DNA from: Absidia repens
Lineage: Eukaryota > Mucoromycota > Mucoromycetes > Mucorales > Cunninghamellaceae
Length of the DNA stretch: 64,000 bases
Reading direction: 5' to 3'
Assembly (NCBI GenBank): GCA_002105175.1
Contig: MCGE01000001.1
Span: forward strand, 1,240,001-1,304,000
Shown here: in pieces, positions 52,751 through 62,530 of the stretch
How the letters are laid out: each line of letters begins with the position of its first letter
Numbering within the stretch: position 1 is the first letter of the stretch
The notes under the pieces: model-generated
Database searches by the model: none
What the model was told of the DNA's origin: nothing
Seen by the model: the letters and a program-made list of their open reading frames with translations, nothing else
Position numbers and translations under genes: made by a program

Positions 52751-53389
52751 GATGTTGTGGGTATCAAAAAAAGAATTGCAGTGAATAGAGCGAACCGAGG
52801 CATTTGTCGCCACACCCCCAAATTTCAGACAGAAAAGGAGCGGGATTTAAACATTGGAGTGTGGGATTGGACGCCTCCTTCCGTTTTGGCACATGAATGG
52901 GCATCTCCACATGAGCTTTATCCCATCATAATCTAACGTTCCAACGATCAACTATTTAATGTGTCAAAAAAAAAAAAAAAATCAAACAGGATTGACACTG
53001 ACACGTTCGTCCTCTAGATGCCCAACTTCCAACATGCTTTCGTTTGAATTTTTGATGATGTTACTGTTTATCGTACCGCTGGCAGTGAAAACAATGAACT
53101 GGATGTGCACAGTATTTCCAGTCAAACGAAGGATATAATGTTTTTTTTCAGGAATGTTACACAGGCAACATTGACATGTTCGATTGATATGAATGGTCCA
53201 CCTATAACTGCGAAACCAGTCGCTGGGGACTAAGAGGAGGGGGTGGTGGTGGTGAGTGATGGAAGTAAACGTATGGGTCAGCCCGAGTGTAAGGAGGGGT
53301 GGGGGCAAGGAGGGAAATATCTTGTAGCGGCGGTGGTGTATTATCCATAAGGCAGGTGAAAATGCTCTTCTATACTGTACTGCACTGTA
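52751..53389. other. VPS22 promoter and spacer
   Basis: Non-coding DNA upstream of VPS22, with an A run (52967-52981) and G-rich GGTGGTGGTGG patches near 53231-53250. A 108-codon minus-strand frame (52982-53308) shows no domain. Confidence 0.5.
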
Positions 53390-54235
53390 AAGCTGTAGCT
53401 ATATTCATGACACAGTCTTCCTAGATTCATTGTGATAATTGGTCGACTGGGGATAGGCACCCTCCTTTGACATTAAGAGGCCAAGCATTGCCAATCATTC
53501 TCTAGGACTCTGTGGAAAAGTAGTGATAATGTGGGCAAGCTAGAAAACCGGAGTTTAATGCGACACGCACCGAAGAGCTACAATAGTTACATTGTTCACT
53601 ATCAAAGGAATCAATGGATTGTTAGCTAAAAAAAATTATATTTTGTTGAAGCATATTGGAGAGACACTAAAACTAAAAACAAGCAGTTTATTGTAACAAG
53701 GATCTATGTATCGGTAGTAGCATGAAGGAGACTAATGTAATATTTACAGAATGGTCAATACTATTCTAAAGGTACAATTTTGGCATGGGATCAAATATAT
53801 AGTACAAGTAATGAGAAAGGCTAAAGAGACATTTGCTATTGCAACACATCATTAGTCAACACTAATCTAAATGGGCAATGAGATAAAGGAGGCTTTTGGG
53901 ATATTTTTTTCATTGAAGGAAATAAAAAAAGACATATTTTATTTAATATAGATTCGAACTATGAATAAGTTAAAACTTAACTAAGCTATTGAAGTCTCCA
54001 AAAAGTCAATTAATGGTGGTCCCAAATCCTGAATCCAAAAAGAAAGGGTTTCCCCATGAATTTTGTAATCCCTGAGCTGAAACCCCTTTTAAACTAGACC
54101 TGACACTAATCTAAGTCCAACATAACCTCGTAGAAGTTGAATGGTGAACAAAAAAAAAAAAAAAGAAAGAGAGAGGCAAAAAAAATAATATGGAAGTAAA
54201 TAAACATTTCACGTGGGCGGGATTTGAAATGTCCT
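53390..54235 (+). repeat. Dispersed non-coding repeat, copy E
   Basis: Closest to copy D. Landmarks: AGCTACAATAGTTACATTG, ATTTTGTTGAAGCATATTG, TTTATTGTAACAAGGATCTA, ACATATTTTATT at about 53931, a core with one change (54039-54058), CTAGACCTGACACTAATCTAAG, an A/G tract and TTCACGTGGGCGGGATTTGAAAT from 54208. Left edge estimated. Confidence 0.72.
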
Positions 54236-54478
54236 GTGAGGGCGTTTTTTTTTTTTTTGCAGTGCTCACTTTTTTCTAAGAACAACCAACACAACCTAGC
54301 AACGGCAGTAACTTTGTGAAATCTTAGCCTATTTGTAACTCAAAAATCATTTTATTCTATAAATCTAAAGGCGAACAAGAAGCAACATAAAGACATAAAA
54401 ACATGATAATAATAGATCGATTGACAGGTTTTATTCCGGAAAAAAAAAAAAAAAAGAAGAAGAGGGAAGGGAGGGGGA

Positions 54479-56558
54479 TCAAGAATCTACAACTATACTA
54501 GCTCTACTAGCAAAAATCAGTATCCATTTCATGTTGGTCAGCATATACTTGAGAGCGTTGGTCCACAGTTCATCTTGATTGAACTGTAATCTGATAGAAA
54601 GTTCGCCAATCCTGTCCTTATTGATACGATATGGTAACCTGATACTTCGATCCTTTTGTTCAGCATAGTCCGAGAGTTGTTTCAAGCAATTGAGCATCGC
54701 TACCATGGCATGATCGAATCGTCGATTCAAGAATAACCGATTTAATCCATAGTCACTTGATCCATACCTAAGTTATATATAGATAAGATGAGCGTTGATC
54801 CTGTGCTGTATCACACTCTTTTTTTCTCGTTTCTACTTGTGACTTACAATTCATACGCCACCACCACATCACCGTCCACTTTTTCAACTTTTGAAAACGA
54901 ACCCATCGGAACAAGACGATACCTGATAATAATAATAATAATAAAAAGAAACATCCAGGTAAAATGAGACCTCCATCAAAAGAGCAACAATCATGAGCGT
55001 GCTACTTACGATTGAAATTGGAATTTTAGTTTGTTGGCCACTGTGTACAGTAATAATAAGGTTTGACCCCAGGCAGCATTGATTTCATTCCATTCCACCT
55101 AGTTGAAAAAGCAAAGAATGAGCCAAACATCCCATTTGCATTCCCTGTTCACTTGTGCCTCCCTCCCACTCTTCTACTTACAGGGTGAGACACCAGTCTC
55201 CCTAAGCGATACCCATTGATCGTACCAAAGGGACCATCTTGCATAATACAGAAAGCATCATTGTAGACGACGGTTTTTTGTAATCGTTCCAATTGGCGTA
55301 CGTCATGATCGTATTTGAGATTGATGGAATCGCGTTCATTTTGGAAGTGTTGATACTGGAGCTGGTAGCTGTTGCATTCATCCCAAAACGCCTGTTCTTC
55401 CGTCTCCAGCTGTTTTTCTTCCTGCAGCAATTCGTCGTATTGTTGTTCCAGAGCTTGTCGTTTCGACCGCATTGTCTCTAGTGTCGCCAAGGCCTCCTGT
55501 TCTTGTTTCTTCAATGTGTCGACTTGTGATTCGAGAGAAGTTGCACCATCTTCTTGATCTCTATCTGGATGAGCAATGGTGGCAGGGACCTCCTGTGTTG
55601 ATGTTGATGATTGATGTTGTTCTTTCACCTTTTTCAAAAAATCCAAATAGCAATCCCGTTCCCGTCCCACATCGTCCAATTGTCGTCCCAGGCCCTCCAG
55701 CATCATATCGGTACATTCCTGACACATCGGATGATCGACGTTCGATTTGGAAGACATGACATCAAATAAGAGTGTAGCTACCTTGAGTCGATGGGACAAA
55801 GTGTTGTTTCGCTGGTGATCAGTGGCGGTACTGGTGGTGTTAGTCGAGGTCGCGGCTGCGGTAGTCGTGGGTTTCGTACCTTCTGACTTCGCTGTTGCTT
55901 TGACTGCAGTGGATGTCGTAGGCATGATGACTGGTGATAGGGAGGAAGCTGGTTTTATATTTGTTGCTATGTTTGCCGTCGCCGGTGACCGTGGTTGTTG
56001 TTGTGGTGGTGATGAAGATGATGAAGAAGAGCCTTGGCTTCGATTATTTTTTATTGACGGTGGAGTAGATGCTGAGGCTAAGTAACTACTCTTGGAAGGG
56101 CCAGAAGAGGTAGCAGAAGAAATAGTGTCAGAATGAAGCTGCCGTTGCTGTGAATGAGGAGATAGTCGTGCACTGGAAGGCGAAGATGAAGTTGAGCTGG
56201 GAGGTGGATGGACCTGTGAAGCAGAGAGCAAGACAAAAGAATCAGCGATGGGTCGTTGAGGCTGTCGGTGAATATACTTTTTGGAGATATGTGATGAGGT
56301 ATCTTCTGCTGATAGTGGAACTGTGGAAAGTTTCGCTGTATTTTGGGTATCATTGTTGGAAGAGTGTTTCCGTTGTTGAGTCTGTTCTTCAGAAGACAAA
56401 GGTGCTACTTACATAAACGATTAGTCATATGATGTAGAAAAACTCTAGGCGAAGAAACAAATACCTAGTAACAAATCAGCAGAGGATTCATCTAAATCCA
56501 CAAGAGAATCATCAATCCGTAATGGTTGTTTACACCGTTGGCATGAGAATGATGGCAT
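54479..56558 (-). CDS. ATG6: Beclin-1/Atg6 (Vps30) subunit of PI3-kinase complex
   Basis: Predicted 589-residue subunit of the Vps34 phosphatidylinositol 3-kinase complexes used in autophagy and endosome sorting. Exons: 56558-56465, 56404-55182, 55098-55010, 54922-54848 and 54767-54479, with matching phases. It starts [12 protein letters not shown], the conserved N-terminal CxxC segment. A Ser/Thr/Gln-rich region fills about 35-220. [15 protein letters not shown] is the conserved second cysteine block. A long coiled coil follows (about 320-406, with [21 protein letters not shown]). The evolutionarily conserved domain runs from [20 protein letters not shown] through [53 protein letters not shown] and a [12 protein letters not shown] C-terminal helix. 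No clear BH3 helix is visible. Divergent from the GPD1 gene with 376 bp between starts. Confidence 0.95.
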
Positions 56559-56934
56559 TGCTATTTACACAGTTTGGATATACAAAATAAAAAATAAAAG
56601 AGGGAAAGAGGGAAAAAAAAAACACAGTGCACAAAAAAAAGGCGGTATTTAAAAAGGATCATATCTGCGCAGAGCCTACCACCCCTTCGCTTATCGTTAT
56701 CCGCTATGATCGATATCAACAGCTGTCATTATTATCGTGAGTGTGTGTGTTTTTTTTTTTTTTTTCTGGAAGTATCTTGAAACCTAGACAAGTCTTGACA
56801 TAGAAAAAAAATTTCCCGTGTTTCGCGGACATTACAATCATGCTTCCCCGTTCAAGAAAATATAAGTATGATTTTCCCATTTCTACTTGTTTCTCTTCAT
56901 CTTGAAAAAAACAAACCTTTTTAAAAAAATCAAT
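56559..56934. promoter_or_regulatory. Divergent promoter region, ATG6 and GPD1
   Basis: Spacer with a GT microsatellite and T run (56738-56765), an A-rich patch on the ATG6 side and a pyrimidine-rich leader (56875-56905) on the GPD1 side. Confidence 0.5.
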
Positions 56935-58275
56935 ATGCATGGAAAATTAAAAGTCTCTGTTATTGGGTCTGGTAATTGGTAAGTCAGAGATAAGCTAACA
57001 CAGTAGAATGAATAGCTAACGGTGACTACATAGGGGATCATGCATCGCTCGAATTTGCGGAGATAACACGAAAAACAGCAAGACGTTTGAAAAAGAAATT
57101 CGAATGTGGGTATTTGAGGAAAAAGTTAATGGTCGTAACTTGACCGAGATCATCAATGAACAACATGAAAATATCAAGTACGTTTAAAAAATTATATAGC
57201 CCCTCAAACTGTCCATTATTTTTTAATGATATGACTTTCTGATTATTTCTAATTTTGGAAAAAAACCCTTGCAGATACCTACCCAATGTAAAATTGCCTG
57301 ACAATGTGGTTGCTATCCCCGATGTCACCGAGGCTGCTAAAGACGCCGATATACTTGTGTTCGTTTTACCGCATCAATTCGTATACAAAGTGTGTGAATC
57401 ATTGAAAGGGGTTATTCCAAAAAATTGTCGAGCCATCTCTTTAATCAAGGCAAGTGCATACATACATAAAGTTGTTCCCAGAAATGGATTTGTCTCGTTT
57501 ACCTTTTTTTTTTTTTTTTTCTTAGGGACTCGATTTTCGGGATAATGAATTGGCATTGTTCTCAGAAGAAATTGAAAAGATCTTGAATATTCCTTGTGCA
57601 GCTCTCAGTGGGGCGAATATTGCTAGTGAAGTAGCCGAAGAAAAATTCAGTGAAGCAACCATTGCCTGTAGTAATGTAGACCGGGATGGGCCTCTTTTTG
57701 TTGAATTATTCACTGCCAGTTACTTTGATATTCGAGTGATTGGTGATTGGCGAGGATTGCAAGTCTGTGGTGCATTAAAGGTAACCTAAAGAAAATAAAA
57801 GCAATTGAAACACCGATCACCTGATTTTTTTTTCCATTAGAATGTGGTTGCCGTTGGCTCGGGTATCGTCGATGGATTAAAATTGGGTAACAATGCAAAA
57901 GCAGCCGTGATTCGTGGTGGACTAGTAGAAATGCGGCGTTTTGGTAAATCTTTCTTTGGTGGGGTACACACAGAAACGTTTTTTGAATCATGTGGTGTGG
58001 CTGATTTGATCACGACATGTGCTGGTGGGAGAAATAGGCGGGTAGCGGAGGCATTTGTGACCACAGGCAAACCAATGGATGTTTTAGAAAAAGAGATGCT
58101 GAATGGTCAATCTCTACAGGGCACACTGACAGCTCAAGAAGTCCATGACTTTTTAAAACAGCGCAATAAGCTGGACGAATTTCCGTTCATGACTGCTGTG
58201 TATCGTATTATTTATGAAAATCAACCACCAAAAATAATTGTGGAATGCCTTCGATCCAAGCAATCGTTTAATTAA
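56935..58275 (+). CDS. GPD1: NAD-dependent glycerol-3-phosphate dehydrogenase
   Basis: Predicted 350-residue enzyme that reduces dihydroxyacetone phosphate to sn-glycerol 3-phosphate, feeding lipid and glycerol synthesis and cytosolic redox balance. Exons: 56935-56978, 57034-57177, 57275-57449, 57526-57780 and 57841-58275, all in phase. The NAD-binding [16 protein letters not shown], the MWVFEE strand, [17 protein letters not shown], the GLDFRDNEL region, [20 protein letters not shown], catalytic-domain [51 protein letters not shown] and the family end [11 protein letters not shown] are all clear. No mitochondrial presequence or peroxisomal tail is seen, so a cytosolic form is likely. Intron 57450-57525 begins GCAAGT, not GT, and only that donor joins LIK to GLDF in frame. 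Confidence 0.96.
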
Positions 58276-59353
58276 TTTTGTCATTATGATCAATAATAGT
58301 AATGCATGTAGGTGTAGTCATCCGTGTAGTGAATAGTCTTTCAAGTGATCGCCCTATGTTTACACTCCGCCATTTTAATGCTGCTGCAAGGTCATCCTCT
58401 TAAAATAAAAAAGAATATACTATCATGTTTTCGTATAATACTGTCCGAGATATAAAAAAATCATTATATATCTTCTGATCATATTACACATAATTTTAGG
58501 TCAGATCTGCAAAAAAAGAAAAAAAATAGTGGCTTTACTTGCCATTTTCCCCGAATCTTACATGCGAGTTGCACAAGTAAATTAAACTCAGTGGCTGTGA
58601 GAAATGCGCCTCTCCACTGAAATTGGTCTGTGTGATGAACGAAGTTGTACCATTCGTTTTAGTCCAACGGAAAAAGCAGAAAGTCATACGCGTAGGGGCT
58701 GTGCTGTCGCCATTTTACATCACCTTTTTTTCAACATTTGGAAATGTGTAGTTTGCAATTCTGTAATATTGCACATTGTGGCAGTGCTGTAGTTTATGGA
58801 ATATGACTGTGGCTGTGCCATGGTGATCTTGTGTTACATTTTACATAACTGTTGAAAAAAGGAGAGCTGAAAGTATAAGCTGATGATAGTAGTATGATAT
58901 CAATAAAAGAAAGTTAATAATCTGACAGGTGTTTTGATTGATCGGGGCTTCTGAATTAAGGAAATAAGCTAAACCTCCAAAATTTAATATAACAGTAACT
59001 CGTTAGTTTTGCATCAGTTTACCAACAATACTGAAGAAAAGGGTTTATGAATTATAAAAATTTCATAACGTGGCTATGTAGCGAGATCAATGTCATTTTT
59101 TTTTTAATTCTCTTTCTTTTTTTTCCCTTGGTCTTTTTTTGTCTAGCTGGTAATGGTATTGAAATTACCGGGTACAACCGACGCTTTATTACGTTACTAG
59201 TTTAAAATTAGGGAAGGCTGAGATGCGATGGTTACCAAAATAGGAACACATGCTTTCAAATCGACCTGAGTGGTAAAATTTTTAATATAAAAGCAAGCGG
59301 TTCCAGCTTCTGGTTTTTTTATTATTATTATCAACAAAATATTATATTCAAAT
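58276..59353. promoter_or_regulatory. Spacer and promoter of the small secreted protein gene
   Basis: About 1.1 kb, mostly non-coding. The right end has TATAAAAG at 59286-59293, about 60 bp before the ATG, and an ATT-rich leader, a compact strong-looking core promoter. The left part is the GPD1 3' UTR. Confidence 0.6.
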
Positions 59354-59704
59354 ATGAAGGTTTTCTTGTTTGCTCTTGTCCTTTTGCAATTGGCTCTCTG
59401 CGTTTTCGGTAAGACCACCTGGCGCTACAACTACTGTTCCAACTCTTGTTCGAACGGTTCCCAATCCCCTACCTACAACTGTGGTCACAGCTCTGGTTAC
59501 AAGTACTATGTTACTGGCAAGGACGCCATCATTGACCGCAAGTGGCAAACTTCCCGTGGCATGAACACCAAGTTCATCAAGTGCTGTCACGCTAGCAAGA
59601 AGAAGGCCTGTACTTTCTTGCACGCCACCGGTGTTGACTGGGCCAAGGTCTTCGAAGTCACCTTGAGTGGTGCTGAAATTGCTGCTGGTACTCTTGGCAA
59701 ATAA
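59354..59704 (+). CDS. Small secreted cysteine-rich protein, unknown family
   Basis: Intronless 116-residue protein. Residues 1-19 form a clear signal peptide (MKVFLFALVLLQLALCVFG), so the mature form is about 97 residues, rich in Lys, Gly and aromatic residues. The mature part has six Cys: a CSNSC pair, one in YNCGHSS, adjacent KCCHAS and one in KKACTF, which could make three disulfides. Codon use is strongly biased to AAG, GTC, ACC, TTC, GGT and CTTG-type choices, unlike the mixed codons of its neighbours, which fits very high expression. A TATA box and short leader precede it and AATAAA-like signals follow at about 59776. I do not recognise the family. Candidates include a cell-wall or surface protein, an antimicrobial peptide or an effector; nothing in the sequence decides. 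An opposite open frame (59348-59722, minus) is a by-product of the codon bias. Confidence 0.85.
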   Translation: MKVFLFALVLLQLALCVFGKTTWRYNYCSNSCSNGSQSPTYNCGHSSGYKYYVTGKDAIIDRKWQTSRGMNTKFIKCCHASKKKACTFLHATGVDWAKVFEVTLSGAEIAAGTLGK

Positions 59705-60037
59705 ATCAATTCGAATGACCAATGCTTAGTATGAAACTCTTATTATTATTATTATCTCGATATATTTTTTCGTTCAATAAATCAATAAATTAGTTTTCTA
59801 AAACCACATATATGTTTCGATTTGAATTTTGGAAGGTCGACTGCTTTTTGTAGATCCTTTATTAGACACAATGAACGGTTTGAATTCCCGCTGTCCAAAA
59901 AAAAGGAGTTTTTTTTTTTTTTTATTTATTTATTTTCTTTTTGATACACATTTTTAATCAAGAGACCTGAAAAGTCCATGTGTATTTTTTCTTTTATTTG
60001 CGTAGCAAGGAAGTGAAGAGGAAGGTAAGCGACCTCG

Positions 60038-60075
<38 letters not shown>

Positions 60076-61856
60076 CAGTACTAACGACACACGTCTTCTT
60101 GATACACTTAGTACACGTGCCTAATAGAATGCCTAACACGGAGTCGTCCAAACACATGAATATTGTAAGCAACCTCTGGAATATATATCTGAACCAAGCA
60201 ATCAACTTCACCGAGACAATCATCAACGAAAGTTACTCCATCCACCCTCCAACAAAGAAACCCTCCCCCGCCAATGGAATCGCGCACCCTTGGCATTTGC
60301 CAGCAGTTGATCCCTTCCATAGATATCCTTACGACTTGGAAACTGTATGTTGGTGATGATATGCAAGGCTGTTGACTCAAAAGTTGAAAATATGTAGGCA
60401 TGGACTTCTCGCTTTACAACTATTATAGCCTACTCCAATGTGTGGACGAAATTTGGACTGCCCTCTTAAACATGTGATATTTCTATTCAGGTCGCTTAAC
60501 ATGGCATGGTATGTTAGAGCGAATGCTGGACTGATCAGACATGTAAATGCAAAATGATATCACTTTACTGACCCATAGTTATTTACTTGGATTAGCATCA
60601 TTCAGCGATGGAGGTAAGCCTACTTTTGACTTTTTGGCACCAAACTTTATTTGGCGTACTGGTATTTGGATATTGCAAAGCACATACGGTGCCCCTTTGG
60701 TTTACTGCACTCTTGTCTGTGGGACGGGATATCCAGGAATTTCCTTTACCTATAGTGGAAATATCAACATTGCACTACAAGGATAAACGGACAACGGGTT
60801 GGTGGTCGCACTTTAGAGGTATCGTGGTGGCGAATCGGAACGGTGTGAATCAAGAATAGGACGGATGTTTATCAACGAAATTGAAAAACAAGCTCCTGTC
60901 ATCATTTGATCAGTGTGTCTATGAAAGAAGGTAACGAAGGAGGGAGTGGGGCTCATAAAATGGGTGTGGTGATAATGCTTTGGACATAACCATTTTGCTT
61001 TTATCATTCTATTAGGGATGTATTGATGGTCGCTCTCTATGCCTTCAACTTGCATCTGCTCATCTGACCCAGTCACAACAGCCAATTCGTAGCGAATCTG
61101 ATTTCCAAAAGCTTCATGGATACTTTGAAATAGATAGATGAAAACCATACGATACCTGCTTCTGACTTCGTCAAAATGTGTAATCAGCATTGGTATCGCT
61201 TCAAAACAACGTACAGATGGTCATGATATGCAAAATGGAAAAGCTGTATCTATTTACTACTATTTCGGTGCTGAAATATGTCCTCCATTTGATTTACTCT
61301 TCCCTTCCTCTCCAATAACATATTTTTGTAGATAAGCACCCAATCACTTCCACATAGTATTAGTCATATTACGTTTCCAATCACATGCAGTATTAGTCGT
61401 AGTTGTTATTTTTTATTGTTATACATTGAATCAAAATACAAATAAACATATTCAATTTCATTATGCATGCTGTAGTTGTAGTTTAGTTGATATTATTTTG
61501 TGTGCGGGTTTGGATGACCATGCGAATGATGATATAATTATTAAACGGGTTATAGGAGTTTTGGGCGCTGGATTATACATCACTGACTTGATAAATATCT
61601 TATTAAAACTTTTGTCCCATTCACTTTGTTACTCATCCACTAGAACCAAGATGACCTCTTTGATTATATCGTATTCAATGGATACGTTTGAACTGTGTGG
61701 TTGCAAATATTTTTTCTGAAATTGGGTTGATAATGATTCTTGGCCGTGAACACAGTCTGAGAGTAGCTGTAAGAAGATGTAGCTAGCAGCAGGTTCATTG
61801 CTATATTATCTAATAAGACATTAAAGAGAATGCTGATGGTAAAGCAGGAATTTAGT

Positions 61857-61901
<45 letters not shown>

Positions 61902-61964
61902 ACATGAAGGGACGAAAGTTCAAGAAGGATGGAAGTGCGAGAGGGACGAAAGTTCACTAAGAAA
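59705..61964. other. Largely non-coding region with possible gene remnants
   Basis: Contains an AT dinucleotide repeat (60041-60072), protein-like but unjoined open segments at 60108-60356 and 60608-60859 (plus) and 60900-61190 (minus), and a run of about 41 T (61859-61899). After the T run, GGGACGAAAGTTCA occurs twice about 34 bp apart (from about 61909 and 61943). No complete gene model could be built. Confidence 0.45.
60041..60072. repeat. AT dinucleotide microsatellite
   Basis: Sixteen perfect AT units. Confidence 0.95.
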
Positions 61965-62530
61965 AAAAGAAGGTATTTTTTATTGAAGTATAAACATTAA
62001 CATTTCTCGGGATGGTCAGAAATAATTTAATGAAGGGGAGGGGAGGGTGATGAAAAAGTGGACCTGAAGTATAAGGCATGAGAGAGACTAATGATAAAAA
62101 TAAAAGCGACATGACATATTTTATTGAGATATAGAAATATTAATATATGAAACTAACACTAAACCAATACGATAAAATTCATAACACTATTCTAAGATGA
62201 AGATTATTCTAATGGTGGTTCGCAATCATGATTCCAAAATGAAAGGGTTTCACCATGTTTATTGTATTGCTCTTTTCAAATTGCCCTTAATTCGAATTCC
62301 AAGTCTAATCCAATGGTGGTCCAAAACAAATCACAAATCCAAAATGAAAGGATTTCCCCATGTTGCTTGTATTGCATTTTTCAAAACACCCCAGATTCAA
62401 ATTCCAAGGCTAATCCACTGATGATCCAAAATCACAGATCCAAATGAAAGGGCTTTCCCATAGTGTTTGTATTGCACTTCCCGAAGTACCTCTAATTCCA
62501 GTTCTAACACTAATCCAAATTCATCTTCGC
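61965..62530 (+). repeat. Dispersed non-coding repeat, short copy F with triplicated core
   Basis: Contains ACATATTTTATT at about 62112. The conserved core then occurs three times in tandem, starting at about 62233, 62338 and 62439 (period about 103 bp), each followed by TTGTATTGC. In the other copies this site reads TTGTAATCCC. The A/G tract and CACGTG element of the other copies are absent. Right edge estimated. Confidence 0.7.

Noticed and set aside
52982..53308. 108-codon minus-strand frame upstream of VPS22
   Set aside because: His/Thr-rich translation of GGT-repeat DNA; no domain, and it lies in the VPS22 promoter region.
59348..59722. 124-codon minus-strand frame opposite the secreted protein gene
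   Set aside because: It exists because the strongly biased codons of the plus-strand gene leave the opposite frame open. The plus frame has a signal peptide, promoter and regular cysteines; the minus frame has no domain.
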